Shown: positions 1 through 8,418, counted from the first letter of the stretch. The stretch is 50,700 bases of DNA from Chloroflexota bacterium (GCA_026707285.1 JAPOXD010000031.1:1-50700), one strand, 5' to 3'. Made by a program: numbers and translations. The notes: generated by a model from the letters alone, not told the origin.

Positions 1-245
1 TCGAGGTCCTTCGAGAGCCCCCGCGTTTGGGCAATCAGCGCCTCACGCTCGGAAGCATCGGACGCGGCGCCGATGGCTCGGGAGACCCGCTTGCGCTCGG
101 CTCGCCAACCTTCCACGTCAACCAGCAGCGCGCGCCGCTTCCGGTCGAGCTCCAGCAATTCGTCCAGCGGCGCGTCGTCGCCCCGGGCGCTCAGCCCGGC
201 GCGCACCAAGTCCGCGTTCTCACGAATGAATCGCAGGGGAAGCAT
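1..245 (-). CDS. serS: Seryl-tRNA synthetase, N-terminal part (cut by window edge)
   Basis: Only the first 81 codons are present; the rest lies beyond position 1. The translation opens MLPLRFIRENADLVRAGL, the usual start of bacterial SerRS, and continues as a charged helical stretch rich in Arg/Glu/Leu that matches the N-terminal antiparallel coiled-coil arm which grips the long variable arm of tRNA-Ser. The catalytic class II core is not visible. The enzyme charges tRNA-Ser with serine in the cytoplasm. It follows lysS on the same strand with a 65-base gap, so the two synthetase genes may be co-transcribed. The identification rests on this short N-terminal match. Confidence 0.85.
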   Translation of the reverse strand, partial: MLPLRFIRENADLVRAGLSARGDDAPLDELLELDRKRRALLVDVEGWRAERKRVSRAIGAASDASEREALIAQTRGLSKDL

Positions 246-310
246 GTGGGGGCAACGTATCGAGTCGCAACGGCCGACGCACCGCGGGCCGAGTTCTTCT
301 GTCCCCGATT

Positions 311-1714
311 CTACGCAGGCGTTCGCAGTTGGGGGAACAGGATGACGTCGCGGATGTTGGGCGCGTCCGTGAGCACCATCGTCAACCGGTCGATGCCGAG
401 CCCCAGGCCCCCCGCGGGCGGCATGCCGTGTTCCAGCGCGCGAATGAAATCCTCGTCAACCGGATGCGCTTCGGCATCGTCGTCCGCCTGTTCGCTCAGG
501 CGACGGCGCTGATCGATGGGATCGTTCAGCTCGGTATAGCCATTGCCCAGCTCCATGCCCAGCACGAACGGCTCGAATCGCTCGACATAACGCGGGTCGT
601 CTGGGGCGCGCTTGGCCAGCGGCGTGGTCTCGGCTGGGTAGCGGGTGAGAAAGGTCGGTTGCACGAACGCGGGCTCGACGCAGGTCTTGGTGATCTCGTC
701 GAGCATGCGGGCGCGCGCCGCGCCGGCCTCGAGCGCGACTCCGCGGCCGACCGCCGCCTCGCGGATTTGCTCATCGCTCAGCTGCTCGTCGTCGAGGTCG
801 ATGCCCACGGCCTCGAGCATCGCGTCGCGAAAGGTCACCTGTCGCCACGGCGGCGTGAAGTCGAGCGTCGTCTCGCCGTAGGCGACGCGAGTGTCCCCAG
901 CGACGGCCCTTGCGGCCTCCACCACCAGCGCCTCGGTGAGCCGGAGCATATCGCCAAGGTCGCCGAAGGCCTGATAGGCCTCGAGCATGGTGAACTCCGG
1001 GCAGTGGGTGCGGTCGATGCCCTCGTTGCGATAGTCCTTGCAAATTTCATACACCCGCTCGTAGCCGGCGACCAGCAAACGCTTGAGATACAGCTCGTCG
1101 GCTATGCGCAGATAGAAATCGCGTCCCAGGGCCTCGTAATGGGTGGTGAACGGAACGGCGCTGCCGCCGCCGTAGAGGGGCTGCAGCGAGGGGGTTTCCA
1201 CCTCCATGTACCCCTGCGCGTCGAGCACGCGCCGAATCGTGCTGACGATCCTCGTCCGCGCTTCGAAGCGCTCGCGCACGTCCTGGTTGGCGATGACGTC
1301 GAGATAGCGTTGCCGGTACCGCGCTTCCGGGTCCTGCAGGCCGCGCCACTTCTCGGGCAGCGGGCGCAGGGCCTTGACGGCGACTGTCAGCCGTTGCACG
1401 CGCACCGACGGCTCGCCCGCGCGCGTGCGAAACACCGGCCCGCCGGCCGACACGATGTCGCCCACGTCGAGCACGTCGAGGATGTGCCGATAGGCATCCG
1501 CGCCCAGCTCGCCGGCGTTCAGGAAGAGCTGGATCTCACCCGAGCCATCGCGCAACGCCGCGAAGCTCGTTTTGCCCATCCGCCGCAGCGACATCAGGCG
1601 CCCGGCGACGTCGACCTCGGGGCTGCTTGGATCGTCGACCAGCGAGCGCGCGTCGGCCGCCCGATGCGATCGGGGCACGCGGGAGGGAAACACCGCGTCG
1701 CCCGCCGCGGCCAT
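311..1714 (-). CDS. lysS: Lysyl-tRNA synthetase, class II
   Basis: Charges tRNA-Lys. Residues about 34–110 form the OB-fold anticodon-binding domain, with the typical MGKTSFAALRDGSGEIQLF segment. The class II core follows: motif 2 at about 222–243 (EICKDYRNEGIDRTHCPEFT) and motif 3 near the C-terminus (GLGLGIDRLTMVL, then NIRDVILFP). At 467 aa from the ATG at 1714 it is slightly short for LysRS, which usually has an extra N-terminal helix. The frame stays open upstream for 21 codons to a CTG at 1777 that overlaps the greA stop codon as CTGA, and those codons encode a plausible missing helix (RLYEARLAKLNRM). No ATG, GTG or TTG lies in that extension, so the ATG at 1714 is given here. Confidence 0.95.
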   Translation of the reverse strand: MAAAGDAVFPSRVPRSHRAADARSLVDDPSSPEVDVAGRLMSLRRMGKTSFAALRDGSGEIQLFLNAGELGADAYRHILDVLDVGDIVSAGGPVFRTRAGEPSVRVQRLTVAVKALRPLPEKWRGLQDPEARYRQRYLDVIANQDVRERFEARTRIVSTIRRVLDAQGYMEVETPSLQPLYGGGSAVPFTTHYEALGRDFYLRIADELYLKRLLVAGYERVYEICKDYRNEGIDRTHCPEFTMLEAYQAFGDLGDMLRLTEALVVEAARAVAGDTRVAYGETTLDFTPPWRQVTFRDAMLEAVGIDLDDEQLSDEQIREAAVGRGVALEAGAARARMLDEITKTCVEPAFVQPTFLTRYPAETTPLAKRAPDDPRYVERFEPFVLGMELGNGYTELNDPIDQRRRLSEQADDDAEAHPVDEDFIRALEHGMPPAGGLGLGIDRLTMVLTDAPNIRDVILFPQLRTPA

Positions 1715-1773
1715 GCGGTTCAGCTTGGCGAGCCGCGCCTCGTAGAGACGGTCGCCCGGCGCTGGCTCCGCGA

Positions 1774-2232
1774 TCAGGTGATTCCTGTGATCTCGTAGGC
1801 GCGCGTGCCGGCGGGCGTCTCCACGGTCACATGCTCGCCGACCTTGCGCCCGACCAGCGCCACGCCCAGCGGCGATTCGTTCGAAATCTTGCCGGTGGCG
1901 AGGTCGATTTCTTCGGTCCCGACGATGGTGAACTCGCGCTGGCTCTCGCCGTCGTCACGGACGCTGACGGTGGCCCCAATGCTGACGGTGTCGGACGAAT
2001 GCTCGCTGACGATGATGGCGTCGCGCAGCAGCCGCTCCAGCATCATGATGCGGCCCTCGGTGAATGCCTGGTCGTTCTTGACCTCGTCCGGCTCGTTGCC
2101 CTCGCTCAGCTCGCCGAATTCCTTGGCCTCGTGGATGCGTCGGATGATCTCCGGGCGTTTCACCGTCTTCAGCTCGTGAAGCTCGGCTTCGAGGCGCAGT
2201 CGCCCTTCCTCGGTCAAGAACTTGGTTGCCAT
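1774..2232 (-). CDS. greA: Transcription elongation factor GreA
   Basis: GreA inserts a coiled coil into the RNA polymerase secondary channel and stimulates cleavage of backtracked RNA. The 152-aa protein (MATKFLTEEGRLRLEAEL) has the family length: an N-terminal coiled coil to about residue 75 and a C-terminal FKBP-like domain ending in YEITGIT. The acidic tip reads GELSEGNEPDE; Glu41 and Glu44 sit where E. coli has Asp41 and Glu44, a conservative change at a metal-coordinating position. The start is the ATG at 2232, preceded by a GGGGGAGG ribosome site. A longer upstream frame exists but lacks homology. A consensus -10 box lies at 2300–2305, and lysS follows within a few bases. Confidence 0.95.
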   Translation of the reverse strand: MATKFLTEEGRLRLEAELHELKTVKRPEIIRRIHEAKEFGELSEGNEPDEVKNDQAFTEGRIMMLERLLRDAIIVSEHSSDTVSIGATVSVRDDGESQREFTIVGTEEIDLATGKISNESPLGVALVGRKVGEHVTVETPAGTRAYEITGIT

Positions 2233-2299
2233 AGGCCTGGTTCGCCTCCCCCAAAGCCGCAGCCGGGCTGGCATGGTGCGCTGCGCGGTGACAGCGTCA

Positions 2300-2305
2300 A
2301 TTATA
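2300..2305 (-). promoter_or_regulatory. Perfect TATAAT -10 box ahead of greA
   Basis: The minus strand reads TATAAT here, about 70 bases before the greA start and just beyond the end of the upstream hydantoinase-like gene. The -35 region at 17-base spacing (CAACCT) is weak, so the box is a candidate primary-sigma promoter giving greA–lysS its own transcript. Confidence 0.45.
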
Positions 2306-2329
2306 GGCGAGCGGACCGACTGAGGTTGG

Positions 2330-4330
2330 CTAAGTGTCGCCAGCCTCCGTGGCCGTAAACCGGAAGCGGGTTTCCATGAGCTGGGGCGGCGCTTCGGAGT
2401 CATCCTGGTCGAGGCTCCAGGTGTGCTCATCGACGTCGACGGTGGGGCAGGGCGCACCGGCTGCGATCGCGGCCTCGGCGGCGAGGCGGGGGCCGACGGC
2501 AAGCGCGTGCGCTCGGGCCTGGGACTCGGAGCCGAACATCGCGCGCCCCTCGGGGCTATGGACGGCGTAGTCGATGACTCCGCCGCGGCGCAGGTACTGC
2601 GGTCGCAGCAGCACCTCGATCTCCTGCACGATGCGGGTGGACGCGGCGCCAACCGCGCTCGCGACGGCCGCGTGGTCGGGAACGACGACCTCGGTGCGAA
2701 GACGGCCGGCCACCTGGGGCAGCCACGCGGCCCCCGCGGCGCCGAGCGCGATCAGCGGCAGCGTGAGGCCCATTCCAGCGTCCAGCGGCCCGACGCGGCT
2801 GGACGGCGACGCGCTTGCATCGAGCAAGTAGGCGCCGAGCTTCTCGTCCGATTCGGCAAGATCGGGCCGCCCGGCGCCGATGGCGCGGCGCAGGGTGGCC
2901 AGGCACAGCGCCCGAATCACGGCCTCGTGGGCGCGGGCCACAAACGCGTCGTGCTCGGTGCGGCTCTCGCGTGCGGCAATGCGGCTGGCAAGGGTCGCTG
3001 CGTCGACATCGAATTCGGTGTACTCGCCGCGCATGTGCAGCAGGTCGGTGGGTGTGAGCCCGATTCGTGTGACCAGCCGGCGCGCAACCAGGCCGTCGAC
3101 GGGGAGCAGTCGGGCGTCGGCGGCGCCGGCCTGCTTGGCAAGCGCGAGCACATCGAGTGGACCGTGCTCCAGCGCCTCCAGCACGCGCTGCTCGGCGGTC
3201 GACACCACGTCGTCGGTGCGGGGTCGGCCCAGGGCGAAGAACTCCCATACCGGGACCAGCCGATGCGATTGGCGTTGCGCGTCAAGCTCGGCCAGGCGGG
3301 CGCGGATGTCGGGCGACTCGCGGGCGGCGCGTGACAGCGGCACGACGCGCTCGGGTCCGATGACGAGGTCGAGAGGGTCCGCTCGTACGCGGCTGTCACC
3401 GCCGATCGCCGCCGAGCGCACGGCGGCCGCGCGCACCGCTGTGCGCCAGCCGGCGAGAGATGCTCCTCGCTTGCTCAGGGTCGGGCGGCCACCGTCGAGG
3501 ATTCCAACGTCGGTGGACGTGCCGCCCATGTCCACCACGACCGCCTGGTCGATGCCGGCCAGCCGGGCGCCGCCGACGGCGCTGGCCGCGGGCCCCGAGA
3601 ACAGGGTGTCGATGGGCCGTTCGCGGGCCAGGTCCAGCGCCATCAGCGTCGCGTCGCCGCGGACGACCATTGGCGCCGGGCTCACGCCGCGCTGCCGGAC
3701 TGTATGTTCCAGCGTGTCGAGCAGCTCACTGGTCACGGCCAGCAGCTTGGCATTGAGCGTGGCCGTCGTGCCGCGGCGAATGGAGTTGATCTGCGAACTC
3801 AGGGCGCCGCCGCCCACGACCGGCAGGCTGGTGAGCTCGCCGACCAAACGCACCGCGCGCTGCTCGTGATCGGGATTGCGTGGCGCGAGATAGCTCGAAA
3901 TGGCCAGCGCGTCGACCTCGGGCGCCAGGCGCTCCACCGCGTCGCGCAGCCCGTCCTCGTCGAGCGGCGTCACTTCCTCGCCGAAGATGTCGTGCCGTCC
4001 GCCCACGTGCGCAACCGCGGACGCGCGAATGTGGCGGTCCAGGCGGTAGTGCCGCATGACGCCGGGGTCGTAGCCGATGAGGATGCAGCCGACGCGGCTT
4101 CCGAGCCCCTCGAGCGCGGCATTGGTCGCCAGCGTGGTGGAAAGCGCCGCTCGATGCACGCGTGGCCAGCCGCCGGCTGGCAACCCATCCAGCGCGGCCT
4201 CGATCCCGACGGCGAGGTTGTCGTGGGTGGTGAGCGCCTTGTGCGCGGCCTTGACCGACCCGGACTTCGCGTCCAGCAGGACGGCATCGGTGCACGTGCC
4301 GCCCGTGTCGACTCCGAGGATCAGGCTCAT
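2330..4330 (-). CDS. Hydantoinase A / oxoprolinase family protein
   Basis: A 666-aa member of the ATP-dependent hydantoinase A/5-oxoprolinase family. It has two actin-like ATPase phosphate motifs: GVDTGGTCTDAVLLD at the N-terminus (Hydant_A_N) and VVDMGGTSTDVGILDGG near residue 265 (Hydantoinase_A). The ATG at 4330 puts the first motif within residues 6–20; an upstream ATG seven codons earlier is possible. Relatives work with a HyuB subunit in ring opening of hydantoins, oxoproline or N-methylhydantoin, or with HyuB-like acetone carboxylase partners. No hyuB gene is beside it, so the substrate is unknown. It lies between guaB and greA on the same strand. Confidence 0.85.
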   Translation of the reverse strand: MSLILGVDTGGTCTDAVLLDAKSGSVKAAHKALTTHDNLAVGIEAALDGLPAGGWPRVHRAALSTTLATNAALEGLGSRVGCILIGYDPGVMRHYRLDRHIRASAVAHVGGRHDIFGEEVTPLDEDGLRDAVERLAPEVDALAISSYLAPRNPDHEQRAVRLVGELTSLPVVGGGALSSQINSIRRGTTATLNAKLLAVTSELLDTLEHTVRQRGVSPAPMVVRGDATLMALDLARERPIDTLFSGPAASAVGGARLAGIDQAVVVDMGGTSTDVGILDGGRPTLSKRGASLAGWRTAVRAAAVRSAAIGGDSRVRADPLDLVIGPERVVPLSRAARESPDIRARLAELDAQRQSHRLVPVWEFFALGRPRTDDVVSTAEQRVLEALEHGPLDVLALAKQAGAADARLLPVDGLVARRLVTRIGLTPTDLLHMRGEYTEFDVDAATLASRIAARESRTEHDAFVARAHEAVIRALCLATLRRAIGAGRPDLAESDEKLGAYLLDASASPSSRVGPLDAGMGLTLPLIALGAAGAAWLPQVAGRLRTEVVVPDHAAVASAVGAASTRIVQEIEVLLRPQYLRRGGVIDYAVHSPEGRAMFGSESQARAHALAVGPRLAAEAAIAAGAPCPTVDVDEHTWSLDQDDSEAPPQLMETRFRFTATEAGDT

Positions 4331-4414
4331 CGACGCGTGCCGCAGCGGCACGTGCGGCGGCCTCGTGCCGGCGCGCCGTACTTCAGGTGTCGATCCCGTG
4401 CGCGAGCGTGCCGG

Positions 4415-5935
4415 CTAGCGCGGCGCGTGGTAGTTGGGCGCCTCTTTGATGAGCACGACATCGTGTGGGTGCCCCTCGTCGACGCTGGCACGGGAAGCAC
4501 GAACGAATCGGCCCTTCGTCTGTAGCTCGCGGATGTCGGCCGCGCCGACATATCCCATCGCCGACCGGAGGCCGCCGACGAGCTGGCTGATCATGTTCAC
4601 CGTGGGGCCGCGATAGGGCGTCTGGGCTTCCACACCCTCGGCCACCAGCTTGGCGGCATCCTGCACCTGGTGCTGACCGTAGCGGTCGCGTGAAGCGCCC
4701 GCGCGCTCCATCATGGCGCCAATCGAGCCCATGCCGCGGTATTCCTTGAATCGCTCGCCCTGGCGGTAAACGATCTCGCCCGGGCTGTCGTCCGTGCCGG
4801 CGAACATGTTGCCGATCATGACCGCGGCCGCGCCGGCGCCGATCGCCTTGGCGATGTCGCCCGAATAGCGTACGCCGCCGTCCGCGATGAGCGGCACGCC
4901 GTGCTCGCTGCAGGGCCCGAGGCAGTCGGAAATGGCCGTGAGTTGTGGCACGCCAACACCCGCCACGATGCGCGTGGTGCAGATGGCCGCGGGGCCGATG
5001 CCGACCTTGACGCAGTCGGCGCCCGCTTGGATCAGCGCGCTGGCGCCTGCCGCGGTTGCCACGTTGCCCGCGATCACGTCCACGTCCAGCGACTCCTTGA
5101 CGCGGCGTACCGTGTCGATGACCGCGCTGTGGTGCCCGTGCGCGGAGTCCACCACCACGGCGTCGGCCCCGGCCGCCACCAACTCGCGGGCGCGCGGCAA
5201 GCCTTCGTTGTGGGTGCCGATGGCGCCGGCCACAACCAATCGGCCGGACGCGTCATAGACCGCGCCGGGAAACTCCTCGCGCTTCGCGATGTCCTTGACC
5301 GTGATCAGACCTCGCAACTGGCCGCCCTCATCCACGACCGGGAGCTTCTCGATGCGGTGCAGATGCAGCAGCTCCTCGGCCTGCTCGAGCGTGGTGCCGA
5401 CCGGCGCTGTGACCAGGCGCTCGGTCGTCATCAAATCGGCGACCTGCATCGCGTCGTCGCGGCAAAAGCGCAGGTCGCGGTTGGTGAGAATGCCGACCAG
5501 CTGCCCGCGCGAGTCGGTGATCGGCACGCCCGAGATGCGGTACCGCGCCATGACCTCGTTGGCCTCGCCCACGGTGGCCGTCGGCGGCAGAGTGATGGGG
5601 TCGACGATCATCCCGGACTGTGAGCGCTTGACCTTGTCGACTTCGAGCGCCTGATCCTCGAGTCCCAGGTTGCGGTGAATCACGCCAATCCCGCCGGCCC
5701 GCGCCAGGGTGATGGCCATGCGAGCTTCGGTGACGGTGTCCATCGCCGCCGAAACCAATGGAACATTGAGCGTGATTCGCGGGGTGATGCGCGTGCGCGT
5801 TGACACATCGGTAGGCAGGACCTCGGATCGACCCGGGACCAGGAGAACGTCGTCAAAGGTCAAGCCTTCGACGATCGTCCGGTTGCCCACGGAGTGCAGC
5901 TCTTCGGTCCGCAGCGGATCTGACTCAACGCTCAC
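4415..5935 (-). CDS. guaB: Inosine-5'-monophosphate dehydrogenase
   Basis: Oxidises IMP to XMP with NAD, the committed step to GTP. The 506-aa protein has the expected TIM barrel ([25 protein letters not shown]), interrupted at about 110–220 by a pair of CBS domains (SGVPIT...[10 protein letters not shown] and [10 protein letters not shown]...LITVKDI). The catalytic loop [13 protein letters not shown] carries the nucleophile Cys319; the flap has [11 protein letters not shown]. The start is the GTG at 5935, eight bases after GGGAGG. The roughly 150-base leader contains two strong hairpins and a good promoter (separate entries), so expression may be attenuated. Confidence 0.97.
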   Translation of the reverse strand: MSVESDPLRTEELHSVGNRTIVEGLTFDDVLLVPGRSEVLPTDVSTRTRITPRITLNVPLVSAAMDTVTEARMAITLARAGGIGVIHRNLGLEDQALEVDKVKRSQSGMIVDPITLPPTATVGEANEVMARYRISGVPITDSRGQLVGILTNRDLRFCRDDAMQVADLMTTERLVTAPVGTTLEQAEELLHLHRIEKLPVVDEGGQLRGLITVKDIAKREEFPGAVYDASGRLVVAGAIGTHNEGLPRARELVAAGADAVVVDSAHGHHSAVIDTVRRVKESLDVDVIAGNVATAAGASALIQAGADCVKVGIGPAAICTTRIVAGVGVPQLTAISDCLGPCSEHGVPLIADGGVRYSGDIAKAIGAGAAAVMIGNMFAGTDDSPGEIVYRQGERFKEYRGMGSIGAMMERAGASRDRYGQHQVQDAAKLVAEGVEAQTPYRGPTVNMISQLVGGLRSAMGYVGAADIRELQTKGRFVRASRASVDEGHPHDVVLIKEAPNYHAPR

Positions 5936-5974
5936 GCCGTAACCTCCCTGTCCGGAGCCTCCCCGGAACGCAAA

Positions 5975-6003
5975 GCACCCCGATCAACGGTCGATCGGGG
6001 TGC
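5975..6003 (-). promoter_or_regulatory. Perfect 11-bp hairpin in the guaB leader
   Basis: Arms 5975–5985 and 5993–6003 are exactly complementary (GCACCCCGATC / GATCGGGGTGC) around a 7-base loop. In the guaB direction it is followed by TTTGCG rather than a full T-run and lies about 30 bases before the ribosome site, so it may be an attenuator or a translation-control stem rather than a simple terminator. TGGTACCGC sits immediately on its 5' side at 6010–6002. Confidence 0.6.
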
Positions 6004-6030
6004 GGTACCAGCGACGTTCAGCCGCGTCAG

Positions 6031-6050
6031 GCGCACGGGCAAACGTGCGC
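6031..6050 (-). promoter_or_regulatory. Second hairpin in the guaB leader
   Basis: Arms GCGCACG (6031–6037) and CGTGCGC (6044–6050) pair perfectly around a 6-base loop. It is upstream of the larger hairpin in the same leader transcript, consistent with a multi-stem regulatory leader. Confidence 0.4.
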
Positions 6051-6089
6051 TCGTTCCCAACGCGGCACAAGACCACTCAACATTGAGGC

Positions 6090-6118
6090 ATTGTACATCG
6101 CACCGATGCCGCGCCCAA
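6090..6118 (-). promoter_or_regulatory. guaB: Candidate guaB promoter
   Basis: On the minus strand TTGGGC (6118–6113) and TACAAT (6095–6090) are separated by exactly 17 bases, a good match to the housekeeping sigma consensus. Transcription from about 6083 would give a 5' leader of roughly 150 bases containing both hairpins. Confidence 0.5.
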
Positions 6119-6161
6119 CGGATTTGGGACCGGAAGGTCGTTATAGAATTCGGCATCGCAT

Positions 6162-6240
6162 GGTGGGCGTAGCTCAATTAGGTTAGAGCGTCTGGTTGTG
6201 GCCCAGAAGGCTGGGGGTTCAAGTCCCCTCGCTCACCCCA
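6162..6240 (+). tRNA. tRNA-His (anticodon GTG), CCA encoded
   Basis: The sequence folds into a full cloverleaf: acceptor stem GTGGGCG (6163–6169) with CGCTCAC (6230–6236, one G·U); D stem GCTC/GAGC; anticodon stem TCTGG/CCAGA around a loop with anticodon GTG at 6198–6200; and T arm with loop TTCAAGT at 6218–6224. The extra 5' G at 6162 opposite discriminator C at 6237 is the tRNA-His identity element. The 3' CCA (6238–6240) is encoded. A weak -10-like TAGAAT lies at 6144–6149. Confidence 0.95.
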
Positions 6241-6316
6241 GGCTGTCCGGCCGCCGCATTCGGCCGGGGACTCGTTTCGGCCCGCCGCCCGCCTCGCGCT
6301 GGTAGATTCCGCCGAG

Positions 6317-6829
6317 GTGTCTCAGTCCAACACGGATCGCGACGTAGGCGACGGCGGGCCGACGGGCGCGCCGTCGCCGGCAGACGTTCCCGAAGCTAGC
6401 GCGGCAAGCACGCTGGTCATTGTCGTCGCAGCGATCCTGGTGGTGGCCGCGGTGGTGTTCATCGTCCTGGCCGACAACGTGCTGCGCGCTCGCGGTGAGA
6501 TGCCGGACATCCTGCGGCCAACCGCTGCGGCGCCGGCGCGAACGCCGACCGTGTCGGGCCCCAGGCTCTCGGTGGTCACTCCGCCCGCCGCCAACATCAA
6601 TCTGCCGCTGCCCGAACTGAGGGTGACCAGGGTACCGACGCCCACCGTCGTCCCGGTGCGCACCGAGCGCCCGGCCCGTTATATCGGGTACATCGTCGAG
6701 CCGGGCGACACGCTGGCCGGTATCGCCAGTCGTTTCGGGTTTTCGTTTGAAGAGATCGCCGCGGTCAACGGGATCGACGAGCCGTGGACTATCCAGATTG
6801 GCGAGACGATTCTGATTCCGCGTCGCTGA
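6317..6829 (+). CDS. LysM-domain membrane protein
   Basis: A 170-aa protein starting at GTG 6317. A short polar N-terminus is followed by one transmembrane helix (about 30–56), a Pro/Thr-rich extracytoplasmic linker, and a C-terminal LysM module (about 123–170: YIVEPGDTLAGIASRFG ... IQIGETILIPRR). LysM modules bind N-acetylglucosamine polymers such as peptidoglycan, so the protein probably sits at the envelope with LysM facing outward. No catalytic domain is present. Its last 41 bases overlap the 3' end of the convergent cyclase-family gene. It is the first protein gene after tRNA-His. Confidence 0.85.
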   Translation: MSQSNTDRDVGDGGPTGAPSPADVPEASAASTLVIVVAAILVVAAVVFIVLADNVLRARGEMPDILRPTAAAPARTPTVSGPRLSVVTPPAANINLPLPELRVTRVPTPTVVPVRTERPARYIGYIVEPGDTLAGIASRFGFSFEEIAAVNGIDEPWTIQIGETILIPRR

Positions 6830-7847
6830 CGTCGTCGGCGGCCTTGGCGTCGGCCGCTTCGGGCGCCGATTCGTCGCTATCGTCGGTTCCGACGGTGTCG
6901 CCTTCGGATTCCGACGCCTCCGCCGACACGGGCTCGGCATCGGTCGCGTCGCCGGTTCGCTTCTCGGCAGTTGGCGAATCCTGCTCTTGCTCGGCGTCGC
7001 CCGTTGCCGTGGCCTCCGTGGCCGTCGTCTCCGCCGCGGCGGTTGGCGGCTCGACGCGCGGCTCGTCGCCTTCAGAGACTTCGGCGTCGGGTGCAGCTGC
7101 CGCCGCTCCGGACACATCCGGCGTGTCCGCTTCGGAAGCCTCGGCGTCGGGCGCGGTCGCTGGCTCTTCGTCAGCGGCGACTCGGGCAGGCGGTGGTTCC
7201 TCGCTCGGCGGCTCGCCCGGATCCAGGGCCACCACGCGAACCGGCCAGGCTTCGACACCTTCGATTCGCATGGGCAGCGCCATCACCGCGAAGCGTTCGT
7301 CGCTGAGCTGATCGGTGTTCGTGGCGCCGCGCACGACCGGAATCTCATTGGCGAACAACGACGTGAGCACCGTGCGCTCTTCGTTCCACGACGGAGAGGA
7401 GCCGATGGCGATGCGCTCATCGAGCACCAGCATTTTGACGCCCTTGTCCCAGAGCCACTGCGAGGCAAACACCGAGAGCCGGGCGCCGCCCGAGGCCTCA
7501 CGCGCCAGCGCCAGGACGGCAATGTCGTCGCGGCGCAGCCGATCCCCCGCCGCTTCGTCCAAGTCCATCTGGGTGATCTCGGTCGCGCCGTTCGACGCCG
7601 CCAGCCGAACCACCACGCCCTCGCCGAAGAAACGGTCAATCGGCGCTTCTGACAACGAATAGCCCGACGCCAGATAGCGCCGCGACGTGACCACGTGCGT
7701 GCCGACCGTGGTTTCCATGTCCACCCGATGGAAGACGCCGTGGCCGCTGCGCGGCCGCTCGTATTCGCGGACGCTGAATGACTCATCGGCTCCGTCGGGA
7801 GCCAGCGGCTGGGTGAGGTCGACGATCCTGCGAGCCATCGATGCCAA
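6789..7847 (-). CDS. Cyclase-family (kynurenine formamidase-like) protein with long acidic tail
   Basis: Residues 1 to about 208 resemble the Cyclase family (RIVDLTQPLAPDG start; METTVGTHVV near residue 50), whose members hydrolyse N-formylkynurenine or related amides with a divalent metal. The metal motif, normally HxGTHxD, reads TVGTHVV (47–53), so the first His and the Asp are missing and catalysis is doubtful. Residues 209–352 are a low-complexity Ala/Glu/Asp/Ser/Pro tail with no fold I recognise. The start is TTG at 7847 or, equally likely, ATG at 7838. The tail end overlaps the convergent LysM gene by 41 bases. Confidence 0.7.
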   Translation of the reverse strand: MASMARRIVDLTQPLAPDGADESFSVREYERPRSGHGVFHRVDMETTVGTHVVTSRRYLASGYSLSEAPIDRFFGEGVVVRLAASNGATEITQMDLDEAAGDRLRRDDIAVLALAREASGGARLSVFASQWLWDKGVKMLVLDERIAIGSSPSWNEERTVLTSLFANEIPVVRGATNTDQLSDERFAVMALPMRIEGVEAWPVRVVALDPGEPPSEEPPPARVAADEEPATAPDAEASEADTPDVSGAAAAAPDAEVSEGDEPRVEPPTAAAETTATEATATGDAEQEQDSPTAEKRTGDATDAEPVSAEASESEGDTVGTDDSDESAPEAADAKAADDVSDAESESSRQSG

Positions 7848-8057
7848 GCCTGAGAAGGGCGACTAGCGTGCTTGATGGTCGCCGGTGGTCTTGGCCGCGT
7901 CAACACGCTTTGCTGCGGCTCGGTGGGCGACCACCGCGCCAATTGGTCGCTCGTCTACAGGAGCGTCATGCGGTGTCATGGAGCCGAGCACTCAACCGGT
8001 CCGCCGCCCGTATCATGTTCAAGGTGCTGTGCTGGCATATGCCTGAGCGAGCCACAC

Positions 8058-8384
8058 ATGAACAATCAGGGGCTTGACCACGCCACCCTCGACGACATCG
8101 TGCGCCGTGTGGTCGAGGTTGCTCAGCCTGAGAGGGTCATTCTCTTTGGTTCGGCGGCCCGAGGTGAAATGGGGCGCAACAGCGATGTGGACTTGCTGGT
8201 GGTCAAGGATGCCGACAACGAGCGCGATCTCGCCGCGCGCATCTACCGAAACCTTCGGGGAGTTCGCGTTGCCGTTGATGCGACCGTCGTCGCGCCGGCG
8301 CATGTCGAGCGCTACAAGGACAGCCATTCGCTGGTAATCAAGCCTGCCCTTCGGGAGGGCACCGTGGTCTATGAAGCCGCATAG
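8058..8384 (+). CDS. MNT-type nucleotidyltransferase domain protein
   Basis: A 108-aa minimal nucleotidyltransferase. It has the signature FGSAARGEMGRNSDVDLLVV, with Gly31-Ser32 and the metal-binding Asp43 and Asp45, and a probable third Asp at 74 (VAVDATVV). Such MNT proteins usually act as antitoxins that AMPylate a HEPN-domain RNase encoded by an overlapping downstream gene. Here the downstream reading frame ends after 15 codons (separate entry), so the antitoxin appears to be an orphan. The ATG at 8058 was chosen because residues before it have no domain similarity. Confidence 0.8.
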   Translation: MNNQGLDHATLDDIVRRVVEVAQPERVILFGSAARGEMGRNSDVDLLVVKDADNERDLAARIYRNLRGVRVAVDATVVAPAHVERYKDSHSLVIKPALREGTVVYEAA

Positions 8385-8418
8385 GCGTTACTTGCCTGAC
8401 AGGTGCCCAAGCCGCTAA
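8371..8418 (+). pseudogene. Possible vestige of a HEPN partner gene
   Basis: A 15-codon frame (MKPHRRYLPDRCPSR) starts inside the last 14 bases of the MNT gene in the coupled arrangement typical of MNT–HEPN pairs. From memory, HEPN partners often begin with such a segment followed by an EWL–RA–NL helix, but here the frame stops at 8418 and the next gene lies immediately beyond on the other strand. The loss of the partner is an inference; a chance overlap is possible. Confidence 0.3.

Noticed and set aside
329-1798. A 489-residue plus-strand frame opposite lysS.
   Set aside because: It is antisense to a clear lysyl-tRNA synthetase and has no recognisable motifs.
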